Origin: Verrucomicrobiota bacterium
Lineage (GTDB): Bacteria; Verrucomicrobiota; Verrucomicrobiia; Opitutales; Opitutaceae
Direction of reading: 5' to 3'
Length of the DNA stretch: 64,000 nucleotides
Assembly (NCBI GenBank): GCA_023428905.1
Contig: JAEYWP010000004.1
Coordinates: forward strand, 62,001-126,000
The translations under genes were made by a program, and so were the position numbers. Below, in pieces: positions 27,109-36,281 of this stretch (the first letter of the stretch is position 1; each line of letters begins with the position of its first letter). The notes under the pieces are model-generated. The model was not told where the DNA came from. It saw nothing but the letters and a program-made list of their open reading frames with translations, and made no database searches.

Positions 27109-27755
27109 ACAGCCGGCTTCTCCACCCGGTCTCCCTTGGTCTCGCCGCTTGCGGCCTCCTCCCCCTGGCGGCTTTCGCCGCCACGCTGACCGGTAGGGTG
27201 AAACTGCCCCCGAGCCCCGCCGCCCCTGTGGCCGCAAAACGCTACGAAATCGTCAGCAAGGGGGGCACACTCGCCACGTATCCGCCCGCCGCAGTCGTGT
27301 ACCTGGAGGGCAACTTTGCTCCGCCGGACGTGGAGACCGTGGTGCAGGTCGGTCAGAAGGATTTGATGTTCGCCCCGGGTCTGCTCGCGATCCGCGTCGG
27401 CACCCGGGTCGAGTTTCCCAATCACGACGAGGTCTACCACAACATCTTTTCCTACTCCGCGCCGAAGCGCTTCGATCTCGGACGCTATCGCGCGGACGAG
27501 CGGCCCGTGCCCTCGCAAGTGTTCGACACTGCCGGCCTGGTCACCCTCCGCTGCGACATCCACGATCACATGCGCGGCCTGATCCTGGTATTGGATACAC
27601 CACACTTTGTGGTGACGGATTCGGAGGGCCGCTTCCGACTCGAGGGGGTCCCGGCAGGGCGTTATACGCTCAAAGCCTGGGTCAGCAGCCGCAAGACCCT
27701 GGAAAAACCCCTGGTGGTCGAGGGTGACGAAACCGTGAGCGTGGACTTTCCGTGA
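27105..27755 (+). CDS. Cupredoxin-like periplasmic protein
   Basis: A 216-residue exported protein (signal peptide about 1-25) of the kind often annotated as methylamine-utilisation protein. The central region is a cupredoxin fold with all blue-copper ligands: His112 in YHNIFS, then Cys150, His153 and Met156 in CDIHDHM, the Cx2Hx2M spacing of amicyanin and pseudoazurin. A C-terminal carboxypeptidase-regulatory-like beta-sandwich follows (DSEGRFRLEGVPAGRYTLKAW, about 172-195). It overlaps the response regulator and the kinase by four bases each. It could be an electron carrier, a copper sensor feeding the kinase, or a copper-binding partner of the barrel; the sequence does not decide. Confidence 0.8.
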   Translation: MNSRLLHPVSLGLAACGLLPLAAFAATLTGRVKLPPSPAAPVAAKRYEIVSKGGTLATYPPAAVVYLEGNFAPPDVETVVQVGQKDLMFAPGLLAIRVGTRVEFPNHDEVYHNIFSYSAPKRFDLGRYRADERPVPSQVFDTAGLVTLRCDIHDHMRGLILVLDTPHFVVTDSEGRFRLEGVPAGRYTLKAWVSSRKTLEKPLVVEGDETVSVDFP

Positions 27756-29533
27756 CATCGCCGCCGGGCAGGGCGTTCTCCGGCCTGAGCTATCGCTCAA
27801 AGCTCATGCTGGCCATGACGGTGGTGTTTTGCGGCATCACTCTCCTGGGACTGACGCTGGCTGAACGCCGGGCGGCGCGCGAGGTGGAGGAGGACTTGCG
27901 CCGCGCCTTCGAGGCAGAGGTGCGGCAGCTGCGGGACCTGCATGCGGTCCGCCAAAACATCATCCTGGAGCGGTGCCGGGTGCTGGCACGCAAGGCACGT
28001 ATCCGCGCCGCCCTGGAGGACGGAGCGCTCGATCTCCTGTATCCGAGTGCACACGACGAGCTGCGAGACGTGCTTCTCCGCGGCGATGACCTCGACTCCG
28101 GAGCTGCCTCCCGCGCCACCTTTTACCGCTTCCTCGACCGCGACGGGCGGGTCCTCCCGTCCCCGCCGGAGCTCCCGTCGGGCGTGCTTTCCCCCGCGGA
28201 GGCACGCCAGCTTTTGCCCGCCCCGCATGCAGACGGACCGCAGGTGGGATACCTCTGGCAGACCAGGCCGCCCTCCGCCGGCTTGCTCCGCCTGCTGGAG
28301 GTGTACGCCATGCCCATCCGGTCGAGTGACGACGACAGAGCCCTCGCAACCCTGGTCCTCGGTTTTCCTACCCGTGCGCTCGTGCCCGGTGAAACAAATC
28401 CGGGCGCGGTCCGCCAGGGAATCTGGGTCGACGGTACGTTGCTCATGCCCGGCCTCGCCGCCGGCGACTGCGAGTCCCTGGAGCGGGCGCTGCGCGCGCC
28501 CTTGGGAGACGCGACTCTCGACGAAGGCAGCCTGCAAGCCGGGGCCGGTGGGATGGAGCACCGGGTGTTCTTCCGCCGTCTGAATCCTGACTCCGTTTAT
28601 AAACCCGCGTTTGAGGTCTGCATGTATTCAAACGGCCACCTGCGAGAGCGCAAAAACGCCCTGCGGTGGCAGGCCGTGGGTCTCGGGGGGCTGATGATTC
28701 TGGTGGGGCTCGGTGCCAGCCATCTGCTCGCCGGGGGTTTTTCCAAGCCGATGCAGCGGTTGGCGGACGACTCGGCCGCGCATCGGCAGGCGCGGCAACG
28801 TGCCGAGGCCGCGCTGGAAATGACCCAGGAGGAACTCGAGCGCGCCGCCCGGTTTTCTGCCAACGCCTCCCACCAGCTGAAGACGCCGGTTTCCGTGGTT
28901 CGCGCCGGTCTTGAGGAGATGCTGGCCGCGGACAACCTGACCGCTGCGCAGCGGGAAGAGCTCGCCTGCCTTGTCCATCAAACCGGGCGCCTCAACGCCG
29001 TGATCGAGGACTTGCTCCTGCTCTCGCGCATGGACGCGGGAAGGCTCCGTCTCGACCTGCGGCCCTTCGATCTGACGAAATTGCTCGAAGCGTTGCTGGA
29101 TGATCTGAGCGCCCTCCCGGACCCCCACGGCCTGACTGTGACAACGGAAATCCCGCCGAATCTGCAGATCCTCGGCGAGAAACGGTACACCACCCTGATC
29201 CTGCAAAACCTCCTGGAGAATGCCCGTGCCTACAACCGCGCGGGAGGTCGCATTGACATGCGGGCCTATGCCGCCGGCGACGCGGTGTTTTTCCACATCG
29301 GCAACACGGGGCAACCGATCCCCGTGCAGGCCCAGGCCCACCTCTTCGAACGCTTTCATCGCGCCGGCCTGGGCGAGAACATTCCCGGGCACGGGCTCGG
29401 TCTCAATCTGGCGAGCGAACTCGCGCGACTGCACGGGGGCGCGCTGTCCCTCGTGCGCTCGTTCGACGATCTTACTGAGTTTGTGGTCACATTCCGTCTC
29501 GCGACGCTGGCGGGACCGGGGGAACGCGGATGA
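27752..29533 (+). CDS. Sensor histidine kinase
   Basis: A 593-residue membrane kinase starting at a GTG whose TGA overlap ends the cupredoxin gene. There are two transmembrane helices (about 14-32 and 306-330) enclosing a roughly 270-residue periplasmic sensor without a recognised domain. A coiled-coil follows, then HisKA with ASHQLKTPVS (His374), and HATPase_c with NLLENARAYN, IGNTGQPIP and GHGLGLNLA. The large periplasmic domain could contact the co-encoded cupredoxin. The gene overlaps the downstream barrel gene by ATGA, so its expression is coupled to all the others in the operon. Confidence 0.93.
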   Translation: MTSPPGRAFSGLSYRSKLMLAMTVVFCGITLLGLTLAERRAAREVEEDLRRAFEAEVRQLRDLHAVRQNIILERCRVLARKARIRAALEDGALDLLYPSAHDELRDVLLRGDDLDSGAASRATFYRFLDRDGRVLPSPPELPSGVLSPAEARQLLPAPHADGPQVGYLWQTRPPSAGLLRLLEVYAMPIRSSDDDRALATLVLGFPTRALVPGETNPGAVRQGIWVDGTLLMPGLAAGDCESLERALRAPLGDATLDEGSLQAGAGGMEHRVFFRRLNPDSVYKPAFEVCMYSNGHLRERKNALRWQAVGLGGLMILVGLGASHLLAGGFSKPMQRLADDSAAHRQARQRAEAALEMTQEELERAARFSANASHQLKTPVSVVRAGLEEMLAADNLTAAQREELACLVHQTGRLNAVIEDLLLLSRMDAGRLRLDLRPFDLTKLLEALLDDLSALPDPHGLTVTTEIPPNLQILGEKRYTTLILQNLLENARAYNRAGGRIDMRAYAAGDAVFFHIGNTGQPIPVQAQAHLFERFHRAGLGENIPGHGLGLNLASELARLHGGALSLVRSFDDLTEFVVTFRLATLAGPGERG

Positions 29534-30789
29534 AGGTTTGGTTGCCCTGCGTGCGGGCTCTGGCCGCAATGGCCATCAGCATCTCGATCGGGTTTGCCCA
29601 GACGTCCACGGTTGAGCGCCTGCAGCAGGCCCTCGCTTTAAGTTCGGCCGATGGCGTGCTCCGCGCGCGTGTGAGCGGCACGCTGGACCTTGAGGCCTAC
29701 GGGATCGAAAGCCCGTCCCCCGCTTTGCTCGAGAAGGACGACGGCTTGCTCCTTGTCCCGCGGCTCAGCGTGTACCTGGACTCCCAGCTCGGCTCGCGAC
29801 TCTATGGCTTTGCCCAGGCTCGTCTCGACCGGGGCTTCGACCCCGGCGAAGGGAGCATGGAACTGCGGCTGGATGAGTGGGCCCTGCGCTACACCCCGTG
29901 GGAGGACGGTCGCCTCAACGTGCAGGTGGGGCAGTTCAGCACGGTGGTGGGCAACTGGGTGCGCCGTCACGGCTCCTGGGAAAATCCCTTCATCAATGCC
30001 CCCGTTCCCTACGAGGCGCTGACCGCGATCTGGGATGGAAGGGCGGCGCGCTCGACGGAAACCCTGCTGCGCTGGGCCCACCTCCTTTCCGACACGCCCA
30101 GGGAGGAGTTCGCCGACAAAGCTCTGCGGCTGCCGATGCTTTGGGGGCCGGCCTATACCACCGGCGCGGCGGTCTCCGGCCGGTCAGGAACAATTGAATA
30201 CGCTTTTGAGGTGAAAAACGCCGCTGTCTCGTCCCGCCCTGAAACGTGGGCCGCGGGCGACAGCGGCTGGGAATTCCCCACGTTTTCCGGGCGTCTTGGC
30301 TTCCGGCCCAACCCGGCCTGGGACGTGGGTGTGTCGGCCAGCCAAGGTAGCTACCTGACACAGGCGGCGGCAGAGGAGCTGCCAGCCGGTGCGAATCGGG
30401 ACGACTTCACCCAGATGCTGGTGGGCGCGGATGCCAGCTTTGCCTGGCGTCACCTGCAGGTCTGGGCGGAGGCGTTTCACAGCCGGTTTGGCATTCCCGG
30501 AGTCGGCGACGCCGATGTCCTCGGCTACTACGTTGAAGCGCGGGTCAAGGTCACGCCGGTGCTGGCCCTGGCGGCGCGTTGGAACCAGCAGGCGTGGGGC
30601 GCGCTGGACGATTCGCGCAACGGCGGCCGCGTGCGCTGGGGGCGCGACCTGTGGCGGCTGGACCTGGCTCCCACATATCGGCTCTCGGCCTACAGCCAGG
30701 TGAAGCTGCAGTGCAGCCTGAGCCATGAGGCGCGGCGGAACGATCCGTGGAATCTGCTCTGGGCGACCCAGGTCACCACGCGGTTTTGA
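29530..30789 (+). CDS. Outer-membrane beta-barrel (porin-like) protein
   Basis: A 419-residue exported protein with a signal peptide (about 1-23, AMAISISIGFA then QTS). The mature part is a series of amphipathic beta strands, many with aromatic girdles (YGFAQARLDRGF, EWALRYTPW, RLNVQVGQF), and ends in the C-terminal phenylalanine (VTTRF) typical of outer-membrane barrels. The RLNVQVGQFSTVVGNW segment resembles phosphate-selective/OprP-type porins, but the match is by pattern only. Being last in the two-component operon, it is probably the effector or the transport route for the signal sensed. Confidence 0.75.
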   Translation: MKVWLPCVRALAAMAISISIGFAQTSTVERLQQALALSSADGVLRARVSGTLDLEAYGIESPSPALLEKDDGLLLVPRLSVYLDSQLGSRLYGFAQARLDRGFDPGEGSMELRLDEWALRYTPWEDGRLNVQVGQFSTVVGNWVRRHGSWENPFINAPVPYEALTAIWDGRAARSTETLLRWAHLLSDTPREEFADKALRLPMLWGPAYTTGAAVSGRSGTIEYAFEVKNAAVSSRPETWAAGDSGWEFPTFSGRLGFRPNPAWDVGVSASQGSYLTQAAAEELPAGANRDDFTQMLVGADASFAWRHLQVWAEAFHSRFGIPGVGDADVLGYYVEARVKVTPVLALAARWNQQAWGALDDSRNGGRVRWGRDLWRLDLAPTYRLSAYSQVKLQCSLSHEARRNDPWNLLWATQVTTRF

Positions 30790-30800
30790 CGCCGGGCGTC

Positions 30801-32810
30801 CTACCAGCCGTAACGCTTGATACGCAGCGGTTCGTAGAGATCGGTCGAAAGCTCGGCGAGGAATCGGCTGGGCGAGAGCAGCATGCCTCCCGGCCCGCCG
30901 CGGGTCGCGACCCGCGGGTAGCACAGGTACAGTTCATTCTTGGCCCGGGTCACCGCCACGTAGAAAAGGCGCCGCTCCTCCTCCACGTCCCCCGCCTCGA
31001 TTGAGCGCCGGCCGGGGAACATGCCGTCCGCCACCCCGATAAGGAAGACGACGTCGTATTCAAGTCCCTTGGACTGATGGACGGTCGTCAGCTTGACCGC
31101 GTCCGCTTCCGGGTCGACCTGGCGGTCGCTGGTTTCCCCGTTGAGAAGGACGATCTGGGCGAGGAGATCCTGCACCGATTCGAAACGCTGCGCAAAACCC
31201 ACCAGTGCCTTTAGTTCCTCCAGCCGTTCGACGTAGTCGGCGAAGGCACCCTTGAGGTAATCGCCGTACCAGCCGTCGATCGCGACCTCGACGGCGTCCG
31301 CCGGCTTGGACTCGCGCATGGTTTCGGCGACCTGCCGCAGGGAGGAGCAAAACTGGTCCCAGTCACCCTTCGCGTCCTTCGGCACCTTCGACTTCACGTC
31401 ATCGGTGGCGAGAGCGTCGACAAAGTCGCGCTGCATCAGCCGCGCATGGTCCGCCGCGGCGGCATGGATTTTCTGCGCTCCCTTTTCCCCGATCTTGGGG
31501 AGCAGGATGGCGATCCGCATCCAGGCCAGCTCGTCGCTCGGATTGTAAACGAAGCGGAGCAGCGCGACCAGGTCGCGCACGTGCTGCCGCTCGAAGAACT
31601 TCACCCCGCTTGTAATGTGGTAGGGGATACCGGCACGGGAGAGCGCGAGCTGGGTCTCAAGGGCGATGAAATGCGAGCGGTAGAGGATGGCGACCTCGTT
31701 GAGGGAGACCCCCTCGTCCTCCACCAGGGCGCGGATGCGCTTGACGAGGAATTCCGCCTGCTCGCGTTCGTCCATCGCCTGGACCACCAGCGGCTTTTGG
31801 GAATGCCCGCGCGAGGCGCGCAGTTCCTTGTCGAAATGGCGCCCCTTCGGCTGGGCGAGCAGGACGCCGTTGGCGAGGTTGAGGATTTCCGGTGTCGAAC
31901 GGTAGTTGGTCTCGATCCGGTGGATCACGGTCCCGGGGTGCCGCTCCGGAAAACTCATGATGTTTTCGAAGTTTGCCCCGCGCCAGGAGTAGATGCACTG
32001 CGCATCGTCGCCCACGGCCATCACGTTGTGGTGGGCGGCGATCGCGTCGACGATCCCGGCCTGGAGGGTGTTGGTGTCCTGGTATTCGTCCACCAGCACA
32101 TGGCGGAAGCGGTGGGCGAAATACTGCGCCACGTCCGGCACGCGGGTCAGGAGTTCGTGCCAGTGTTCCAGCAGGTCGTCGTAGTCGCAGACATTCTGCT
32201 CGCGCTTCTTCCGGGCATAGGCCGCGGCAAAGGCGGGAAACACGTGCTTGATTTCCAAATACTGAGGGAAGTGTTTTTCCACCGTCTCGGCGAGGGGCAG
32301 GCGGGTATTGCGGGAGAGGGAGATGACGTTGAAGAGCGGCCCGGGCCGGGGGTTGGTCTTGTCCTTGAAGAACAGCTTGTCCTCCGCCTCCACCACCTGC
32401 TTGAGCAGGCTCTCCGACTCGTCGGCATCGAGGATGGTGAAGTTGCGCGGCAGGTTGATGGCTTCGCCGTAAATGCGCAGGGCGCGGTGCCCGATGGAAT
32501 GGAAGGTGCCACCCCAGAAGCGCGCGGGCTCGACCCCGGTCAGGTCCTGCACGCGGTGCAGCATCTCCTTCGCCGCCTTGTTGGTGAACGTGAGGAGGAG
32601 AATCTCTCCCGGTTTGACGCCCTGGCTCAGCAGGTAGGCCACGCGGTAGGTGAGGGTGCGCGTCTTGCCCGAACCCGCGCCTGCCAGCACGAGGAGCGGG
32701 CCAGGCGGGGCCGTCACCGCGTTGTACTGCTCGTCGTTGAGCTGCGCGCGAAAGTCGATCGGGGGGATCGCCTGAGCGGGTCTCGGCGAGTCGTTGAGGA
32801 CAAAATCCAT
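30801..32810 (-). CDS. UvrD/PcrA-family ATP-dependent DNA helicase
   Basis: A 669-residue superfamily-1 3'-5' helicase. Motifs appear in order: Q motif LNDEQYNAV (24-32), Walker A AGAGSGKT (43-50), Ia LTFTNKAAKEM, II VDEYQDTN (about 244), III GDDAQCIYSWRGA, IV TNYRSTPEILNLAN, V TVHQSKGLEYDVVFLIG, and VI EERRLFYVAVTRAKNELYL. It works in excision repair, replication restart or recombination. It is slightly shorter than UvrD (about 720) and lacks the long C-terminal tail. It converges with the barrel gene with only 11 bases between the stops. Confidence 0.95.
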   Translation of the reverse strand: MDFVLNDSPRPAQAIPPIDFRAQLNDEQYNAVTAPPGPLLVLAGAGSGKTRTLTYRVAYLLSQGVKPGEILLLTFTNKAAKEMLHRVQDLTGVEPARFWGGTFHSIGHRALRIYGEAINLPRNFTILDADESESLLKQVVEAEDKLFFKDKTNPRPGPLFNVISLSRNTRLPLAETVEKHFPQYLEIKHVFPAFAAAYARKKREQNVCDYDDLLEHWHELLTRVPDVAQYFAHRFRHVLVDEYQDTNTLQAGIVDAIAAHHNVMAVGDDAQCIYSWRGANFENIMSFPERHPGTVIHRIETNYRSTPEILNLANGVLLAQPKGRHFDKELRASRGHSQKPLVVQAMDEREQAEFLVKRIRALVEDEGVSLNEVAILYRSHFIALETQLALSRAGIPYHITSGVKFFERQHVRDLVALLRFVYNPSDELAWMRIAILLPKIGEKGAQKIHAAAADHARLMQRDFVDALATDDVKSKVPKDAKGDWDQFCSSLRQVAETMRESKPADAVEVAIDGWYGDYLKGAFADYVERLEELKALVGFAQRFESVQDLLAQIVLLNGETSDRQVDPEADAVKLTTVHQSKGLEYDVVFLIGVADGMFPGRRSIEAGDVEEERRLFYVAVTRAKNELYLCYPRVATRGGPGGMLLSPSRFLAELSTDLYEPLRIKRYGW

Positions 32811-32997
32811 GGCGTCTGGAAACCCCAGAGCCGCCCTGTGGAAAGGGCAAGAGGGGAGTTGCCTCCGTGCACCGGCTGCGGGCTGGACAGGCCAGGCCGG
32901 CTGCGGCAGTGGCTAGGGCACCCCTACGGGAAAAATCATGCAACGCGTACGCCCGCCCGTGTGTCGTATTCCCGCATCACCTCTTCCCTGACCTTCC

Positions 32998-34509
32998 ATG
33001 AAAACCTCTCTCGCCGCCACCGCCCTGCTCGGTCTCTGCACCCTTGGTCATGCCCAGCCGGCGCTGACGGTCTATAACGCGAATTTTGCGGTCGTTCGTG
33101 AACGCATCCCCCTCGAACTGAAGAATGGCGTGACGCCCGTCCAGTTCAGCGGCGTTACCGTGCATCTCGAGCCGGATTCGGTCGTCCTCCGCGATCCCTC
33201 CGGCGAAACCACCCTGCGCATCCTGGAGCAGAGCTACCGGGCGGACACGCTGAACCAGGGGCTCCTCCTTTCCCTCAACGAGGGGAAGACGATCGACTTC
33301 CTGAACCGGGACCAGAATGGCAAGGAGTTCATCGTGCGCGGGAAAATCATCCGCAGTGGCTACCAGCCCAACACCGCCGCCGGGCAGGTCTACGGACACA
33401 CCTTTCTCCAGCGCCAGCAATCCTTGGGCGACTGGGGCGGCGGCATGGGAACGCCGATCGTCGAAGTGGACGGAAAACTGCGCTTCTCGCTTCCCGGCGA
33501 GCCGCTCTTCCCCTCGCTTTCCGACGACGCCATCCTGAAACCAACGCTCAGCTGGATGGTCGCGGCGGATCGCACGGCCACGGTGGACGCCGAACTCAGT
33601 TATGTCACGGGAGGGATGCGCTGGGAGGCGGCTTACAACCTGGTGAGTCCTGAAAAAGGCGATACGCTCGACATCGTTGGCTGGGTCACGCTCGACAACC
33701 AGAGCGGCAAGCAATTCGACAACGCAACCGTCAAGCTGATGGCCGGCGACGTGAACAAGGTGGAGCCCGACGCCCAGGTGTACACCGGTATGCTGCGGAT
33801 GGCCGCGGCCTCGATGGACAAGGAGATGGCGGTGACGGAAAAGGCCTTTGACGAGTTTCACCTCTATTCGCTGCCGCGCCCGGTCACGCTCCGGAACCGG
33901 GAGACCAAACAGGTCGAGTTCCTGCGTGCGGTCAGGGTCAAGGCGCCGACGGTGTATGTGTATGATGGGCTCGCGCTGCCTCCGCACATGCAGCGCTGGT
34001 CACCCGAGGCGGTGCGCGGCAACGCCGACTTCGGCACCCAGTCCAATCCCAAGGTGTGGGTGATGCGGGAATTCAAGAACTCGGAGGACAACAACCTCGG
34101 TGTCCCCCTGCCGAAGGGGCGCACCCGCTTCTACCGACGCGATGAGGCGGACGGGCGCCTGGAATTCACCGGCGAAAACACGATCGACCACACGCCCAAG
34201 AACGAGCAGGTGCGGATCTACACAGGAGATGCGTTCGACCTGGTCGGCGAGCGTCTGCGAACCGACTTCCGCCTCAACAACCGTCAGGATGAGGCCGAGG
34301 AGGCGTTTGAGATTACCCTGCGCAACCGCAAGGCGGAGCCGGTACAGGTCCGGGTGGTGGAACACCTCTACCGCAGCCTCAACTGGCAACTGCTGGAGCA
34401 GTCACAGCCGCATGTGAAAAAGGATGCGCAGACGATCGAGTTCACCGTCTCCGTACCGGCCGATCAGGAGGTCAAACTCACGTATCGGGTAAAATACGAC
34501 TGGAAGTGA
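32998..34509 (+). CDS. DUF4139 domain-containing secreted protein
   Basis: A 503-residue exported protein with a signal peptide (about 1-20, cleaved after GHAQ). The start of the mature chain, LTVYNANFAVVRERIPLEL, and PDSVVLRD are characteristic of this family; the central LSYVTGGMRWEAAYNL and LDNQSGKQFDNATVKLMAGD and the C-terminal VRVVEHLYRSLNW and KLTYRVKYDW belong to DUF4139. The protein is rich in beta strands and probably periplasmic or surface exposed. No enzyme residues are recognisable and its role is unknown. It is a single gene converging on the SRPBCC gene. Confidence 0.88.
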   Translation: MKTSLAATALLGLCTLGHAQPALTVYNANFAVVRERIPLELKNGVTPVQFSGVTVHLEPDSVVLRDPSGETTLRILEQSYRADTLNQGLLLSLNEGKTIDFLNRDQNGKEFIVRGKIIRSGYQPNTAAGQVYGHTFLQRQQSLGDWGGGMGTPIVEVDGKLRFSLPGEPLFPSLSDDAILKPTLSWMVAADRTATVDAELSYVTGGMRWEAAYNLVSPEKGDTLDIVGWVTLDNQSGKQFDNATVKLMAGDVNKVEPDAQVYTGMLRMAAASMDKEMAVTEKAFDEFHLYSLPRPVTLRNRETKQVEFLRAVRVKAPTVYVYDGLALPPHMQRWSPEAVRGNADFGTQSNPKVWVMREFKNSEDNNLGVPLPKGRTRFYRRDEADGRLEFTGENTIDHTPKNEQVRIYTGDAFDLVGERLRTDFRLNNRQDEAEEAFEITLRNRKAEPVQVRVVEHLYRSLNWQLLEQSQPHVKKDAQTIEFTVSVPADQEVKLTYRVKYDWK

Positions 34510-34556
34510 GACCCGGGCCTGCGGGGGGCCTGGTACACCCGGCGCCCCGCAGCCGC

Positions 34557-35057
34557 CTAGGGCTGCACGTACTTGGCGAGCTTCTGCATCAACTCGACCA
34601 GGCCCGGCAGCCGCTCCTCCGCGGTGTCGTTCCATTCCGCACCGGTGCCGACCATGAAGAAGTTGAGCACCTGCTGGTCGCCCGCCGGGTCGATGGTCCA
34701 GACCGCCCAGCTTTCGGGCGAGGTTGAGTAGCTCAGCATTTTGCCCGGGACGTAGCTGAGGATGCGAGTGCCCTCCATGCCGCGACGGCCGCGGGGCTGG
34801 TTGGGCCGGAAATGGAATTCGTACGCGCCACCCTGGCGGAGCTCGACCAAGACCTTCGGTGCAGCCCAGCGGACCAGCTCGATCTCGGCAGTGAGGGAGC
34901 GCCACAGTTTTTCGGGGGATGCGGTCGTGACGAACGAAAGGTGGAGCATCACTTCGCCGCGTGGTGTGGCGGTGACGTCCGACACCACTTCCGGTGTCTC
35001 CGCCCGCGCCGGCAGGACGAGCCCAAGGGCGAGGACGAGCAGGCAGACGGCTTTCAT
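34557..35057 (-). CDS. Secreted SRPBCC (START-like/AHSA1) domain protein
   Basis: A 166-residue protein with an N-terminal signal peptide (MKAVCLLVLALGLVLPARA) followed by an SRPBCC/AHSA1-like helix-grip domain: VMLHLSFVTTASPEKLWRSLT, LVRWAAPKVLVELRQGGAYEF, and the C-terminal helix LPGLVELMQKLAKYV. Proteins of this fold bind hydrophobic ligands in a cavity and are usually cytosolic; here the signal peptide implies periplasmic function. I chose the ATG at 35057; a GTG three codons earlier is possible. It is flanked by the convergent DUF4139 gene, with an 8-bp GC-rich hairpin (34519-34552) between them. Confidence 0.75.
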   Translation of the reverse strand: MKAVCLLVLALGLVLPARAETPEVVSDVTATPRGEVMLHLSFVTTASPEKLWRSLTAEIELVRWAAPKVLVELRQGGAYEFHFRPNQPRGRRGMEGTRILSYVPGKMLSYSTSPESWAVWTIDPAGDQQVLNFFMVGTGAEWNDTAEERLPGLVELMQKLAKYVQP

Positions 35058-35133
35058 TGCGGGCACCCAACCAAAGCCATCCCGTGCGAGCGAGTCTTCT
35101 TTCCACCGACGCCCGCGCCGGCGGTCTCGGCGG

Positions 35134-36264
35134 TCAAAGCAGCACGAGGTCGTTGCGATGGATCACCTCGAGCCGTTTACGCTGCGGGTAGAGCGGCCGC
35201 AGTTCATCGCTCGTGCGTCCCGCAATCTGGCTGATTTCCTCACTGCCAAAGGCGATCTTGCCGCGGGCGAAGGGCTGTGCGTCCCGTTCCCCGTCGAGCG
35301 CGATGTTCACCACGTCACCGGCGGCGAATTCGCCGCGGCTCCGCGTCACGCCGATGGCGAGCAGGCTTCGTCCCTGCTCGCGCAGCACCGGGACGGCGCA
35401 GCCGTTGACAAAGACGGTGCCGGTGGGCCGCTGAAAGTAGGCGAGCCAGCGCTTTTTCGAGTCCATCGGCAGGCCGCTGGGGACAAAAAAGGTTCCTGGT
35501 CCGCGACCGGCAAAGAGTTTGGCGAGGATGTCCGGTTCGGATCCGCTGGCGATAAAAACGCCGCAGCCAGCACGGGTCGCGAGCTTGGCGGCGGAGATCT
35601 TGCTGATCATCCCGCCGGTGGCGGTCTCGCTGGTCGTGCCGCCCGCCATGGCTTCGATCTCCGGGGTGATGCGTTCGACCACAGGCACGATTTCGCGGGT
35701 GCCCTCCATGTCGATCAGGCCGGGTGCGGTGGAGAGAATGACGAGGTACTGGGCGCCCGTAAGGCTGGCTACCATCGCGGAGAGAGTGTCGTTGTCGCCA
35801 AACTTGATCTCGGCCGCGCTGACCGTGTCGTTCTCGTTGATGATCGGGATGGTGTCGTAGTCGAGGAGCTGCTGCAGCGACTCCTTGACCCCGAGATAAC
35901 GGCTGCGCACGCGCAGGTCGTCATGGGTTAGCAGCACCTGGGCGACGGTGCTGCCGTGGGCGTCGAAACCCCGCTGCCAGGTCTGCATCAGCAGGCTCTG
36001 ACCGACCGCGGCGCAGGCCTGCTTCCGCGAGACCTCACGCGGTTTCTTCGACAGCTTGAGGCGACCCATCCCGAGGCCGACCGCACCGGAGCTGACCACG
36101 ATGACCTCGGTACCCCCGGCGCGGAGCGCCGCCAGCTGAGCGCAGACGCTGGCGATCCGCTGCGTATTAAGCTCACCGATACCGGAGGTGAGCACGCCGG
36201 TGCCCAGCTTGACCACGACGCGGCGCGGCCGGGACTTGGTGTGGAGGGGAAAGCTGGAGGGCAT
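35134..36264 (-). CDS. proB: Glutamate 5-kinase with PUA domain
   Basis: A 376-residue enzyme that phosphorylates glutamate at the start of proline synthesis. The amino-acid-kinase domain (about 13-270) shows VVVKLGTGVLTSG, VSSGAVGLGMGRL, NENDTVSAAEIKFGDNDTLSA and GTGGMISKISAAKLAT-like motifs. The C-terminal PUA domain (about 285-376) starts at TVFVNGCAVPVL and is typical of bacterial ProB; it contributes to proline feedback control in relatives. It follows frr by 17 bases and pyrH-frr-proB form one minus-strand run, which is an unusual place for proB. Confidence 0.96.
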   Translation of the reverse strand: MPSSFPLHTKSRPRRVVVKLGTGVLTSGIGELNTQRIASVCAQLAALRAGGTEVIVVSSGAVGLGMGRLKLSKKPREVSRKQACAAVGQSLLMQTWQRGFDAHGSTVAQVLLTHDDLRVRSRYLGVKESLQQLLDYDTIPIINENDTVSAAEIKFGDNDTLSAMVASLTGAQYLVILSTAPGLIDMEGTREIVPVVERITPEIEAMAGGTTSETATGGMISKISAAKLATRAGCGVFIASGSEPDILAKLFAGRGPGTFFVPSGLPMDSKKRWLAYFQRPTGTVFVNGCAVPVLREQGRSLLAIGVTRSRGEFAAGDVVNIALDGERDAQPFARGKIAFGSEEISQIAGRTSDELRPLYPQRKRLEVIHRNDLVLL

Positions 36265-36281
36265 TCCGGCGGTGGAGCGGC

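Noticed and set aside
31446..33077. Open frame of 543 codons on the plus strand over the helicase gene
   Set aside because: Antisense to all helicase motifs and without domain similarity.
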